Assembly: GCF_023273895.1 (NCBI RefSeq)
Contig: NZ_CP096883.1
Span: 248,001 to 312,000 of the forward strand
DNA from: Sphingobacterium sp. PCS056
Lineage (GTDB): Bacteria > Bacteroidota > Bacteroidia > Sphingobacteriales > Sphingobacteriaceae
DNA: 64,000 nucleotides
Direction of reading: 5' to 3'
The notes under the pieces were generated by a model, which made no database searches, was not told the origin of the DNA, and saw only the letters and a program-made list of their open reading frames with translations. Below are positions 51,664 through 61,890 of this stretch, in pieces (position 1 is the first letter of the stretch; the number at the start of each line of letters is the position of its first letter). Made by a program: the position numbers and the translations under genes.

Positions 51664-54069
51664 ATGAACAATTTTAAATTAATTTTCAGACAATTATGGC
51701 GTAACCGCCTCTTTACCTTACTTAATATCGTCGAATTATCTATCGGTATCAGTGCATGCTGGGTGATATTCCGTATTGTCAATTATGAATTTAGTTTTGA
51801 TCAAAAACAACCTGATAAAGAATTAATTTACAAAGTCCATACGAGCTATCTTGAAAATAACAAAACGGATAATTTTGATGGAATTCCAGCTCCATTACCC
51901 GCATTTGTAAAGGATAATTTATCTGATATGGCCCTATCTGTTCCTATTTTCAACCAATATTTTGAACGAGTTAGCCGACCAAATCAAGCTAATAATCCAT
52001 TAATATTTGAAGATCAAAAAAATATTTTTGGTACTACTTCAGATTATTTCAAGTTAACTGATTACAGGTGGCTACAGGGAAATAAAGACCATGTGTTTAA
52101 GCAACCTAATGAGGTGGTGTTGACTGAATCAAGAGCAAAATTATACTTTCCTAAGCAGGAATTAGCAAATATTATGGGTAAAACCTTATCCTACGATAGT
52201 ACCTTATTTACTGTTACTGGAATCGTGGAAGACTTAACTTACCCAAGTAGTTTTATTGGAAAAGAATTTATTCAAATTCCATCGAAAGATTGGAACAGTA
52301 CCACTTGGACAAATTCAAATTCGGATTGGCAATTGTTTATTAAAATCAAATCGAACCAGGTGATCACACCGCTATTAAAGTCGATTAATGCTAAAGCTCA
52401 TGAAATGACCCATGAGGAATTTAAAAAGTATGGTTTCAGCATGTCTGCAAATGTAATTCCGTTATCCGAATTACATTTTACATCATTCGCACAAGAAAGT
52501 ACTGACAAAAAAACAATGTATGGTATTATTGGTATCGGAATCTTTTTATTGGTCCTTGCCTGTATCAACTATATCAATCTAACAACAGCACAAGTCCCTC
52601 ATAGAGCAAAAGAAATAGGTATCAGAAAAACGTTGGGTGAAAGTCAAAAAAGAATAACCTTCATTTTTTTTCTGGAGACATTTATCATCGCTATCTTGGC
52701 TCTCTTATTATCGTGGCCATTAGTCCAATTTATCCAAACCATTTTAAGTTCTTACATTCCTAAAGAAATGTACAATTTTGCTGACAACTTAACGGTACTC
52801 TTATTTATAGCTGGAACAACAATTTTGATCACTCTCCTATCAAGTTGGTATCCTGCCCTCCTCATAAATAAAGTTAGAATCTCAGAAGTTATTAAAATTA
52901 CGGGGGGTAGTAAAGTAAATATGGGTGGCTTGTCCTTAAGAAAAGCGCTGATCGTATTTCAATTTGTGATTGCTCAGGTATTTGTTGTCTCCACATTTAT
53001 TATCGGAATGCAACTTAAACATTCGTTAAATAGTAAACTTGGGTTTAATAAGGACGCAATTATTACCATGCAGCTGCCCTACAAAAGTTATCAAAGTGCT
53101 GACACGGATCCTTTTACTTATAAACATGCATTGACTGGGCTTTCGGCTATCAAACGTGTTTCATTAGGTCACCTTCCGATGAGTTCTGATCATTGGGGCA
53201 ATTCAATCGTTGCAAAAAGTGATACCGGAGAAATACGGATTAACCATCAGTTTAAGTTTATCGATGAAGATTATTTTAAATTATATGATATACGGATTCT
53301 AGCTGGTCGAGAGATCAAACTAGCGGATAGTACTTCAGGTATAGCTCTAAATCTAGTTGCTGTTGAAAAACTAGGATTCAAGTCTGCCTCGGAGGCTATT
53401 GGTTCTTTCGTTAAGCTCGATGACAAGGATAGGCAAATCGTTACGGTGATCGATAATTTTCATAGCAAGAATATGCACAGTAAAATTGGTCCTTTAGAAC
53501 TGAGACCTTCAAACAAAAAAGGCCAATTAAAAACGATTAGTGTCCAATTGCCAGACCATCAAGAAAAATGGTCATCTGCTTTGCAACAGATTGAAAAGGA
53601 ATGGAAAAAATACTATCCGAATGCTCCTTTTAAATATGAATTTTATGACCAGCAGATCAAAAATCAATACGAAAATGACACAAAGTTTTCAAAAATAATC
53701 AATCTTTCTACTTCGATCACCATCCTATTAAGTTGCTTAGGCCTTATTGGGCTAGTGACGATAACGACAGCCCAGCGCACAAAGGAAATCGGAATCCGTA
53801 AAGTATTGGGTAGCAAAATTTCGGGAATTGTCCAATTACTATCTAAGGAATATCTCAAATTAATTTTCCTCTCTATTCTGATAGCTTCACCGATTGCGTG
53901 GTGGGCGATGCACCATTGGTTGAATGATTTTGCCTACAAAATTAATCTGAGCTGGTGGATGTTTGCCATCCCAGCGGTCATTACGTTGATTATTGCATTT
54001 ATCACCATGAGTTACCATTCCATCAAAGCAGCAAGAGCTAATCCTGTAGAAAGCTTAAGAGATGAATAA
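51664..54069 (+). CDS. MacB/FtsX-type ABC transporter permease 2
   Basis: This 801-residue permease has the same two-FtsX architecture, with TM1 at about 17-39, FtsX domains from about 288 (VPHRAKEIGIRKTLGESQ) and 678 (RTKEIGIRKVLGSK), ending ANPVESLRDE. The N-terminus (MNNFKLIFRQLWRNRLFTLL) is the most divergent of the set. A 194-bp gap separates it from the ATPase gene and holds no clear promoter or hairpin; a 12-codon open frame there is not supported as a gene. Confidence 0.93.
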   Translation: MNNFKLIFRQLWRNRLFTLLNIVELSIGISACWVIFRIVNYEFSFDQKQPDKELIYKVHTSYLENNKTDNFDGIPAPLPAFVKDNLSDMALSVPIFNQYFERVSRPNQANNPLIFEDQKNIFGTTSDYFKLTDYRWLQGNKDHVFKQPNEVVLTESRAKLYFPKQELANIMGKTLSYDSTLFTVTGIVEDLTYPSSFIGKEFIQIPSKDWNSTTWTNSNSDWQLFIKIKSNQVITPLLKSINAKAHEMTHEEFKKYGFSMSANVIPLSELHFTSFAQESTDKKTMYGIIGIGIFLLVLACINYINLTTAQVPHRAKEIGIRKTLGESQKRITFIFFLETFIIAILALLLSWPLVQFIQTILSSYIPKEMYNFADNLTVLLFIAGTTILITLLSSWYPALLINKVRISEVIKITGGSKVNMGGLSLRKALIVFQFVIAQVFVVSTFIIGMQLKHSLNSKLGFNKDAIITMQLPYKSYQSADTDPFTYKHALTGLSAIKRVSLGHLPMSSDHWGNSIVAKSDTGEIRINHQFKFIDEDYFKLYDIRILAGREIKLADSTSGIALNLVAVEKLGFKSASEAIGSFVKLDDKDRQIVTVIDNFHSKNMHSKIGPLELRPSNKKGQLKTISVQLPDHQEKWSSALQQIEKEWKKYYPNAPFKYEFYDQQIKNQYENDTKFSKIINLSTSITILLSCLGLIGLVTITTAQRTKEIGIRKVLGSKISGIVQLLSKEYLKLIFLSILIASPIAWWAMHHWLNDFAYKINLSWWMFAIPAVITLIIAFITMSYHSIKAARANPVESLRDE

Positions 54070-54116
54070 AGGCAAAAGTAAGCGATTAAAATTAACATTT
54101 TAACTATATAGCAGCC

Positions 54117-56525
54117 ATGATCAAGAGCTACATTAAAATAGCAGTGCGAAACCTAAAGCGGAATATTACTATTTCCTTAATTAATATCTGTGGATTGGCT
54201 CTAGGTATCGCCACCTGCTTGCTGATCAGTCTGTATATTACCGATGAGCTCAGTTATGACCGTTTTAATAACCATGCCGACCGTATCGTGCGTGTGGTAT
54301 TTAAGGGTAAAGTAAAGGGCGGTGATCTCAAAGAAGCACATGTTATGCCTCCTGTAGCATCTACGATGAAGGCTGAATTATCATCAGATATAGAAGAAAC
54401 TGCTCGTCTGCGAATCGGAGGCGCTCCACTCTTTATGGTGGGAGATAAAGTGTTCCACGACGAACATTTGGCCTATGTCGATGCTGCTTTCTTTCGCATA
54501 TTTACATTACCGCTTTTAAAGGGCGATCATTTAACGGCTCTAACACAACCAAATACCGCCATCATAAGTGAAACGATGGCTAGAAAATATTTCAATACCA
54601 TTGATGTGATCGGCAAAGAACTGCCGATCAAAGAAAATGAATCTATTCTAAAAATAACGGGTGTCATGCAAGATATACCCAAAAATTCTCATTTCAATTT
54701 TGATATTTTCACTTCTATCGAAGCGCTCGAAGATGCAAAATCCACCTCGTGGATGACTTCTGAATATTATACATATGCCTTATTGAAAAAAGATGCTGCG
54801 ATCAGACAGGTAGAAACCAAACTTGCTACTCTATTTGATAAGCATGTCGGGCCACAGTTTATGGCGGGTTTCGGAATGAGTTACGAAGAGTATAAAAAGA
54901 CTGGAAATAAAATCGGACTTTACTTACAACCTTTAACTGACATTCATTTACATTCAGATTTCGTCTATGATTTAAGTCCCTCCGGAAATATCAAATATCT
55001 TTATATTTTTGGTGTTATTGGACTCTTTATGTTATTGATCGCTACGATCAATTTTATGAATCTATCTACTGCTAACGGATCCAGAAGATTTAAGGAGGTT
55101 GGGGTAAGAAAAGTATTGGGAGCTGGAAAACAAAAACTGTTAATCCAGTTCTTCACGGAAGGTATTTTAATCACGTATATTGCTTTACTTTTAGCTGTTT
55201 GTATTGTTGTTGTTGCCCTTCCTTTATTCAATCACTTTTCGGGTAAATCTTTAGGAATAACACAGCTTTCCCCTTTCACCACCATTCCGTTTTTAATTGG
55301 TTTTGGCCTACTGATCGGATTATTTTCCAGCAGTTACCCTGCATTATACTTATCATCTTACAACCCCTTATCGATATTAAGGAACAGGCTGAACCTTTCT
55401 GAAAAAGGATTGAGCTTAAGAAGTGGCTTGGTTGTCTTTCAATTTATGATTTCTGTTGGATTGATTTTCTGTACAGTGGTCGTGAGCCGTCAGTTGGATT
55501 ATATGCGCCATATCAAATTGGGATATGATAAAGAAAATGTAATTATCATACAAAGCTGGCCTTTGGGGGCAAATGAAAAAGCATTTGCTGAGCGGCTCGC
55601 TCAAGATAGTCGCATCATGCACATCTCTCATTCCTCCTACTTACCGGCTGGTGATAGCTACAATAACAATTTCTTTATCTATCCGAAAGAAAATCCAAAT
55701 CAGTGGGTGAAAACACTTCGCTATGACGTCGATGAACAATACATTCCTGCAATGGGCATGAAGATCAAAGAGGGACGTAATTTTTCAAAGGCATATGGCA
55801 ACGACAGTCTTTCGGTAGTGATTAATGAGACAGCAGCTAAAAATCTGGGTTGGAAAGACAACATTATAGGACGGACACTGACCAATAAAGATAATAAGGT
55901 GCTGCAGGTTATTGGTGTGGTTGAGGATTTTCATTTCAAACCGTTACATGAGACTATAGCGCCTCTGGTGATGGTATTGAGTGATCAAGCGGGAAATTTG
56001 ATTATCAAAACAAAAGCGACAAACATGGAAAAATTATTGGCAACAGTAAAAAAACATTACCAAGCATTTCCTTCAGATCTTCCTTTCGATTATTCTTTTC
56101 TTGATGAGCGATATAATCAGACGTATCAATCGGAACTTAAAACGGGTCAGCTCTTAACCATTTTTGCAGCCCTGACCATTTTTGTGGCTTGTCTTGGATT
56201 ATTGGGTTTAGCTATATTCACGACAAACCAACGTAAAAAGGAAATTGGTATTAGAAAAGTAATTGGTGCCAGTGTTCCTGACATTGCACGCATGCTATCT
56301 TTTGAATTTATCCGACTGGTAGTCATCTCGATCATCATTGCCTCTCCTATTGCCTGGTGGATGATGAATTTGTGGTTACAGGATTTTGCCTATCGCATTG
56401 ATATCAAATGGTGGATGTTTGCGATTGCCGGAATTCTGGCTATTGTGATTGCGCTATTGACAGTCAGTTCACAGGCTATACGTGCGGCATTAGTCAACCC
56501 TGTCCATAGTTTAAAAGATGAGTAA
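54117..56525 (+). CDS. MacB/FtsX-type ABC transporter permease 3
   Basis: This 802-residue permease begins MIKSYIKIAVRNLKRN. FtsX domains start near 293 (RRFKEVGVRKVLGAGK) and 676 (QRKKEIGIRKVIGAS), ending VNPVHSLKDE. The two periplasmic domains (about 45-285 and 455-665) differ from those of the other permeases, while the cytoplasmic coupling segments are nearly the same. It is 47 nt after permease 2, in the same transcript. Confidence 0.93.
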   Translation: MIKSYIKIAVRNLKRNITISLINICGLALGIATCLLISLYITDELSYDRFNNHADRIVRVVFKGKVKGGDLKEAHVMPPVASTMKAELSSDIEETARLRIGGAPLFMVGDKVFHDEHLAYVDAAFFRIFTLPLLKGDHLTALTQPNTAIISETMARKYFNTIDVIGKELPIKENESILKITGVMQDIPKNSHFNFDIFTSIEALEDAKSTSWMTSEYYTYALLKKDAAIRQVETKLATLFDKHVGPQFMAGFGMSYEEYKKTGNKIGLYLQPLTDIHLHSDFVYDLSPSGNIKYLYIFGVIGLFMLLIATINFMNLSTANGSRRFKEVGVRKVLGAGKQKLLIQFFTEGILITYIALLLAVCIVVVALPLFNHFSGKSLGITQLSPFTTIPFLIGFGLLIGLFSSSYPALYLSSYNPLSILRNRLNLSEKGLSLRSGLVVFQFMISVGLIFCTVVVSRQLDYMRHIKLGYDKENVIIIQSWPLGANEKAFAERLAQDSRIMHISHSSYLPAGDSYNNNFFIYPKENPNQWVKTLRYDVDEQYIPAMGMKIKEGRNFSKAYGNDSLSVVINETAAKNLGWKDNIIGRTLTNKDNKVLQVIGVVEDFHFKPLHETIAPLVMVLSDQAGNLIIKTKATNMEKLLATVKKHYQAFPSDLPFDYSFLDERYNQTYQSELKTGQLLTIFAALTIFVACLGLLGLAIFTTNQRKKEIGIRKVIGASVPDIARMLSFEFIRLVVISIIIASPIAWWMMNLWLQDFAYRIDIKWWMFAIAGILAIVIALLTVSSQAIRAALVNPVHSLKDE

Positions 56526-56579
56526 AACCATTCAAAGTATATGTAGTCTGAAATAAACCACGACTCTAAATTATTAAAA

Positions 56580-58985
56580 ATGATCAAGAACTATATAAAA
56601 ATCGCTTGGAGAAATCTTTGGAAAAACAAAGGTTATTCTTCCATCAACATCATTGGCCTAGCCATAGGGTTAGCATGCTGCTTATTAATTGTATTATATA
56701 TTCATGATGAGTTATCTTATGATAAATACCATGTAAACAAAGACCGGATTTACCGTGTGATCAATTCCTGGGAGGAAAAAGAGCAAACCACACGCAATGA
56801 TGTCTGGGGAGTTGCGCCAATAGGACCTGCTTTAAAAGCAGATTTCCCTGAAGTGAAAAATGTGGTTCAATTTTCTGGAGTGACATCCATTTCTTTAAAG
56901 AATAAAGAGAAGGTGTTTCAGGAAGAGCGTGTTTTTTTTATGGACTCAACGGCATTTGACGTTTTTAGCTGGAAAGTATTGGCTGGTAATCCAAAAACAG
57001 CCTTGACCGCTCCTTATACTGCTGTTCTAACAGCAAGTATGGCTAAAAAATACTTTGGCAATGAAAACCCGATTGGCAAAACATTGGAAGGGGGACTTGC
57101 AGCAGGTCGTGCTAACCCAGGTCTATATAAGGTCACTGCGGTTATTGAAGATGTACCTTCCAATTCTCATTTTACTTTTGATGCTTTATTATCCATGAGT
57201 ACCTTTAAACAAGCACGTTCAGATATTTTTGACTCTTGGGGGTATGTAGATTTTTATACGTATGTGCTGGTCTCTGATCAATTTAATCTGCCCAATTTCA
57301 ATAAAAAAATTCCTCAATTTCTTAAAAAGCATGGTGCCTCTAAGGAGGATAAGTTTAACTTCTATCTCGAACCCATGCTAGATGCCTATATGCATTCGGC
57401 AGCAGGCAGACAGCCAGGTGTAACGGGCAGTGTACAGAATCTGTATATATTTGCTATCATAGGTCTATTTATACTTTTCATCGCATGTGTCAATTTCATG
57501 AATTTGGCTACGTCCCGATCCATGGAAAGAGCAAAAGAGGTTGGTGTCCGCAAAGCAATTGGTGCTAACCATCGCAATTTGATCCTACAATTTATGTGTG
57601 AATCTTTAGCTTTAGTTTTTATCGCTGCACTGCTAGCACTGCTATTGGTTATTATACTTCTTCCGTCCATGGAAGCCTTTGCAGGTAAAAATTTTGCATG
57701 GAGCAGTCTATTCAATATGACTACACTTAGTATTTTCCTTGCCATTGTAACGATTACTGGTATTATTGCAGCAAGTTATCCTGCATTTATTTTAGCACGT
57801 TTTAAACCTGTTGAAGTATTAAAGGGTACATTTAAAACTGCTGCTGGAGGACAATTTTTAAGAAAAGGATTAGTGGTTTTCCAATTCGGCTTGTCCATTG
57901 TGCTTATTGCCGGAACCTGTATTGTCTTTTCGCAATTGCATCATCTACAGCATACCAATCTGGGGTTTCAACAAGATCAGATGCTTGTCATTGATTACAA
58001 TTTTGACAATGATGTCAACAAAAATTTAGAAGCGATTAAAAATAAGTTTAAAAGAGATAAGGACGTCATTGCGGTATCATCATCACGTAGTGTTCCAGGT
58101 GCATTTTTTCCTAATGCAGGTACAGAAATAGAATCTACTGAAGGAAAAATGACGATATTGAGTCCAGCTCTCTTTGAAGTAGATATCGATTTTATCCCAA
58201 ATATGGGTATTGAAATGGTTGCAGGAAGAGCATATTCCCGAGATTTTCCTGCTGACAGTGCACACTCCTTAATTATTAATGAGGCTGCTGCTAAGTTATG
58301 GGGTTATAGCAATCCACAAGAGATCATCGGAAAACATTTTGCGCAATGGGGCAAAGAGGGACAAGTGATTGGAGTTGTAAAAGACTTTAACTACCTCTCG
58401 CTACACAACAAAGTTGAAGCTCTTGCTTTACGCTTAGAACCTTGGAGCAGCAAATTTATAACGATCAAATTGCAACAAGGAAATCTTCCGGAAACTATTG
58501 CCCGTATCAAGAAAATCTGGACTGGTGTCGCTCCTCAAATTCCATTCAATTATACATTTTTGGATCAGAGTTTTAGACGTCAATATGAAGCGGATTATCG
58601 ATTCCAAAGAATTTTCACCACCTTTTCAGGATTTGCTCTTTTTATAGCATGTTTGGGCCTATTGGGATTGGTAACGTATACCGCACAACAACGAACTAAA
58701 GAAATTGGCATCCGTAAAGTTTTAGGATCTAGTGTTTTTGGCATTATACAATTATTATCCATCGATTTTATTAAACTGGTTATTATAGCCATATGTATTG
58801 CGATACCTGTCGCCTATTGGGCGATGAACAAGTGGTTGAACAATTTTGCATACCATATTGATATGCAATGGTGGATGTTTGCCATAGCGGGTGTGAGTGC
58901 CTTGGTCATTGCTTTTGTGACCGTCAGTTACCAAGCTTTAAAAGCGGCAAGAGCTAATCCTGTAAAAAGTTTGAGGGATCAGTAG
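56580..58985 (+). CDS. MacB/FtsX-type ABC transporter permease 4
   Basis: This 801-residue permease begins MIKNYIKIAWRNLWKNKGYS. FtsX domains start near 287 (ERAKEVGVRKAIGANH) and 677 (RTKEIGIRKVLGSS), ending ANPVKSLRDQ. It is 54 nt after permease 3 and is followed by a 469-bp stretch holding the second palindrome pair and a collapsed permease. It is probably the last gene of the first plus-strand transcript, although no terminator is visible behind it. Confidence 0.93.
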   Translation: MIKNYIKIAWRNLWKNKGYSSINIIGLAIGLACCLLIVLYIHDELSYDKYHVNKDRIYRVINSWEEKEQTTRNDVWGVAPIGPALKADFPEVKNVVQFSGVTSISLKNKEKVFQEERVFFMDSTAFDVFSWKVLAGNPKTALTAPYTAVLTASMAKKYFGNENPIGKTLEGGLAAGRANPGLYKVTAVIEDVPSNSHFTFDALLSMSTFKQARSDIFDSWGYVDFYTYVLVSDQFNLPNFNKKIPQFLKKHGASKEDKFNFYLEPMLDAYMHSAAGRQPGVTGSVQNLYIFAIIGLFILFIACVNFMNLATSRSMERAKEVGVRKAIGANHRNLILQFMCESLALVFIAALLALLLVIILLPSMEAFAGKNFAWSSLFNMTTLSIFLAIVTITGIIAASYPAFILARFKPVEVLKGTFKTAAGGQFLRKGLVVFQFGLSIVLIAGTCIVFSQLHHLQHTNLGFQQDQMLVIDYNFDNDVNKNLEAIKNKFKRDKDVIAVSSSRSVPGAFFPNAGTEIESTEGKMTILSPALFEVDIDFIPNMGIEMVAGRAYSRDFPADSAHSLIINEAAAKLWGYSNPQEIIGKHFAQWGKEGQVIGVVKDFNYLSLHNKVEALALRLEPWSSKFITIKLQQGNLPETIARIKKIWTGVAPQIPFNYTFLDQSFRRQYEADYRFQRIFTTFSGFALFIACLGLLGLVTYTAQQRTKEIGIRKVLGSSVFGIIQLLSIDFIKLVIIAICIAIPVAYWAMNKWLNNFAYHIDMQWWMFAIAGVSALVIAFVTVSYQALKAARANPVKSLRDQ

Positions 58986-58999
58986 TATACAGCTTAATA

Positions 59000-59015
59000 T
59001 GTACGCATGTGAACG
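59000..59015. promoter_or_regulatory. Enhancer-like palindrome, second permease unit, distal (degenerate)
   Basis: TGTACG-CATG-TGAACG matches the core motif TGTTCG-N4-CGAACA at nine of twelve arm positions. Its centre is 21 bp from the next site, the same phasing as in the tolC/fusion-protein region. Confidence 0.5.
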
Positions 59016-59016
59016 C

Positions 59017-59040
59017 TAAGTGTTCGGATGCGTACACTTA
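59017..59040. promoter_or_regulatory. Enhancer-like palindrome, second permease unit, proximal
   Basis: TAAGTGTTCG and CGTACACTTA pair with one mismatch over a 4-nt centre. It contains TGTTCG-N4-CGTACA. The pair lies directly after permease 4 and would mark the start of a second regulated transcript. Confidence 0.7.
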
Positions 59041-59091
59041 CATAGATGCTAGCAATAACATAAAAACCTATAAATAAGTTTATTAAAATTA

Positions 59092-59107
59092 TGGCTTAAG
59101 GATTGGC
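59092..59107 (+). promoter_or_regulatory. Possible sigma-54 promoter of the second permease unit
   Basis: TGGCTT at the -24 position and TTGG at the -12 position, in the correct register, 65 bp downstream of the centre of the proximal palindrome. This is the best combined -24/-12 match of the three. The start would be near 59117, ahead of the pseudogene. Confidence 0.55.
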
Positions 59108-59162
59108 ATTATAAATTTCGAAAACAAAAAACCTAAAATGCAAACTGTCGAAAACTATTATT

Positions 59163-59331
59163 ATGATTTTTAAATATATCAAAGCTGGATGGCAGTTTCA
59201 AAACAGAATTGAGTCTCTGGATCTTTTTAGTTGGAGCAAGTATCGCTTTATTAATCGCAGGAATGACAATTGGCTATCAGGCTATCCGTGCTGCGAAAGT
59301 AAATGTGATCGATAGTTTACGTGATGAGTGA
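59163..59331 (+). pseudogene. Collapsed MacB/FtsX permease (N- and C-terminal ends only)
   Basis: The first codons read MIFKYIKAGWQ, like the permease N-termini (MIKNYIKIAWR). After a shift of frame near 59195 the sequence reads LSLWIFLVGASIALLIAGMT and closes IGYQAIRAAKVNVIDSLRDE before a TGA at 59329-59331, exactly the C-terminus of this permease family. About 740 residues in between are missing. This is an internal deletion that joined the two ends of a former permease gene out of frame. The putative promoter upstream still appears intact. Confidence 0.85.
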
Positions 59332-59371
59332 TCATCGTTTAATTAGTGGTGTTTAAGTGTTAAGTAAAGAT

Positions 59372-59404
59372 CAAAGTCGTCGATTTCAGAAGTCGACGGC
59401 TTTG
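59372..59404 (+). terminator. Hairpin after the permease pseudogene
   Basis: CAAAGTCGTCGA pairs with TCGACGGCTTTG (12 bp, one G-U) around a 9-nt loop, followed by TCTGTT. It may be the remains of a terminator of the lost gene or a partial terminator ahead of permease 5. The T run is weak. Confidence 0.45.
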
Positions 59405-59453
59405 TCTGTTAAGTAAAAAGAATATTGTACAACGATTGACAATCGAAAAAATT

Positions 59454-61856
59454 ATGATAAAGAATTATATCAAAACAGCTTGGCGAAGTATTAAGAATCA
59501 TCAATTTTTCAGCATTCTCAATATCATTGGATTAGCAATTGGTATCTGCACTGCCGTTTTATTATTTGCTTATGTTCAACAAGAATTGAGCTATGATTCT
59601 ATGTTCAAGAAGGGCAAAAACATTTACCGTGTCTATATGCAAACTTCTCCAGAATATAATCAGGAAAAATGGATTGCTTTACCAAATGCCGTAGGTCCTG
59701 CTGTAAAAGAGGATTTATCGGGCGTACAACAAATGACACGTTTGGTGAAAAATGATTTTGGCGCCCCTGCTTCTATCCGCGCAGGAGATCATAATTTTAT
59801 TGAGAAAAATTTGTACCTAGCAGATTCTTCTCTTTTCTCCATGTTTGATTTTCAGTTTATTGAGGGAAATCAAGAGACGGTATTTCATCAACCTAAAAGT
59901 ATTGCGATATCTCAATCTACCAAGGAAAAAATGTTTGGAAGCCAATCTGCTTTAAATCAAATGATTTGTGTAAATCAAAGAGATACATTTCAAGTGAGTG
60001 CTGTATATCTAGACTTGCCAAAAAATAGCACAATTGATTGTGAGATGATTTCTAATATCATGGACTCTTGGATGGGTAAAAATGTATATTGGAGTAACGC
60101 GAGTTATGAAACCTATATCCACTTGAAAGATGGTACAGATCCTCGTGATATTGCCCAACAGGCTACGAAGTTGATCGATAAGTATGTTGAAAAAGATAAC
60201 CGTTTTTTTACAGCATTTTTTTTACAGCCCTTACCAAAAGTGCATCTATATTCATCAGATCTAAAAACTGGACCAACTACGCGTACTGGAGATATTCAAA
60301 CGATCAGAACCCTCTCTGTCCTCGCTTTCTTGATTATTATAATTGCCTGTGTGAATTATATGAATTTAGCAACTGCTAAATCTCAAAAAAACAGTAAGGA
60401 AGTGGGCATCAATAAGGTTTTAGGGGCTAGTCGAAAACAAATCATCATTCGATTTTATATTGAAACCGCAACCATCAGCCTAATTGCAATGGCGATCGGA
60501 ATATTTTTAGCCATTTTATTATTACCACTATTCAATGCCATCAGTCAAAACGATATTGCTATTTCTCAAATACTCAATTGGCAAAATGTAAGCCCTGTGT
60601 TTATAGCTTGGTTAAGTATTACCTTGATAGCTGGAAGTTATCCTGCTCTCTATCTGTCCCAAATTAAATCCATTACTTTAATGAAAAAAGGTGATAATAA
60701 TGGAACAAAAAAAGTATTAACAAGACAGCTATTGGTTCTGTTTCAATTTGCGACATCTATTACCCTCATCATTGGCATCATCATTATGCTTTTACAAATG
60801 AACTTTGTCAAAAATAAAGATTTGGGTTATCAGCCTCAAAGTGTGTTATCGATCCCTATTCGATCCATAAAAGGTTTGGATAAAATCAATGCACTTAGCC
60901 ATGCGATAGGAAATATTCCTGCTACTAAATCTTCCACTTACGCACAATCCATTCCAGGTTATAATGAAAGTGGTAAGACCGTATATAAATTTCTAACGGA
61001 CAAACAGGGCTTACCTACACAAACAGCCGTTACATTCGGACCAATTATTGAAACACTAGGCTTGCAGTTATTAGCTGGTTCAGATTTACCGAGTATTATT
61101 GGTAAACCAGATTCGACTTGTTACGTGTTGATAAATGAAGTAATTCTTCATTTTTTAGGATATCGAACACCTGAAGAAGCTATTGGGAAACCCATCATCA
61201 CAGAAATGAGTGCTACAAATTCCATTATCAGAGGAGTTGTAAGAGATTTCAATTATTCAAATTTAAAATCATCAATTGGTGGCTACACCTATTACACGAT
61301 GAATAAATCACCTGAATCTCCGAGAAATTTACTCATTCGATATCAAGCAGGAGATCTGCAGGCGTATTTGTTGGAACTCAAAAAAGCGTATTCTTCTATT
61401 GCTCCAGAAGCTGCATTCGATTTCACTTTCTTAGATCAATATATCCAAAGTCAATATGAGCATGAAACACGTTCTTCTAAAGTTATGACCGTATTTTCCA
61501 TGTTGACATTGTTTATTGCTTGTCTTGGTCTTTTAGGTTTAGCGGCATATACTGCAGAACTCCGGAGTAAGGAAATCGGAATACGGAAAGTACTAGGTGC
61601 AAGTACGATAGGAATTTTAAACTTGCTTTCATCAAGCTATCTAAAAATCATTTTATTGGCATTTTTAATTGCTAGTCCTATTGCTTATTATCTTTTTAAT
61701 AATTGGCTTAATGATTTCATCTATCGTATTGAAATGCCCATATGGGCATTTGTAACCGCTTTATTTACGGTTATAATCATGGCACTGATGACTATTGGCT
61801 ATCAAACATTAAAAGCTGCTTTTGGAAACCCCATTAAAAGTCTAAGAGATGAGTAA
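59454..61856 (+). CDS. MacB/FtsX-type ABC transporter permease 5
   Basis: This permease of about 800 residues begins MIKNYIKTAWRSIKNH. FtsX domains start near 285 (SQKNSKEVGINKVLGASRK) and 675 (LRSKEIGIRKVLGAS), ending GNPIKSLRDE. In the first coupling segment the usual R-K is N-K (INKVLGA), a small departure from the others. I take the ATG at 59454; the frame opens six codons earlier at a TTG but only the ATG matches sister proteins. It is the first intact gene behind the second palindrome pair. Confidence 0.92.
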   Translation: MIKNYIKTAWRSIKNHQFFSILNIIGLAIGICTAVLLFAYVQQELSYDSMFKKGKNIYRVYMQTSPEYNQEKWIALPNAVGPAVKEDLSGVQQMTRLVKNDFGAPASIRAGDHNFIEKNLYLADSSLFSMFDFQFIEGNQETVFHQPKSIAISQSTKEKMFGSQSALNQMICVNQRDTFQVSAVYLDLPKNSTIDCEMISNIMDSWMGKNVYWSNASYETYIHLKDGTDPRDIAQQATKLIDKYVEKDNRFFTAFFLQPLPKVHLYSSDLKTGPTTRTGDIQTIRTLSVLAFLIIIIACVNYMNLATAKSQKNSKEVGINKVLGASRKQIIIRFYIETATISLIAMAIGIFLAILLLPLFNAISQNDIAISQILNWQNVSPVFIAWLSITLIAGSYPALYLSQIKSITLMKKGDNNGTKKVLTRQLLVLFQFATSITLIIGIIIMLLQMNFVKNKDLGYQPQSVLSIPIRSIKGLDKINALSHAIGNIPATKSSTYAQSIPGYNESGKTVYKFLTDKQGLPTQTAVTFGPIIETLGLQLLAGSDLPSIIGKPDSTCYVLINEVILHFLGYRTPEEAIGKPIITEMSATNSIIRGVVRDFNYSNLKSSIGGYTYYTMNKSPESPRNLLIRYQAGDLQAYLLELKKAYSSIAPEAAFDFTFLDQYIQSQYEHETRSSKVMTVFSMLTLFIACLGLLGLAAYTAELRSKEIGIRKVLGASTIGILNLLSSSYLKIILLAFLIASPIAYYLFNNWLNDFIYRIEMPIWAFVTALFTVIIMALMTIGYQTLKAAFGNPIKSLRDE

Positions 61857-61890
61857 TCATATTGACTAACCTGTTACAATCAAAAAAATG

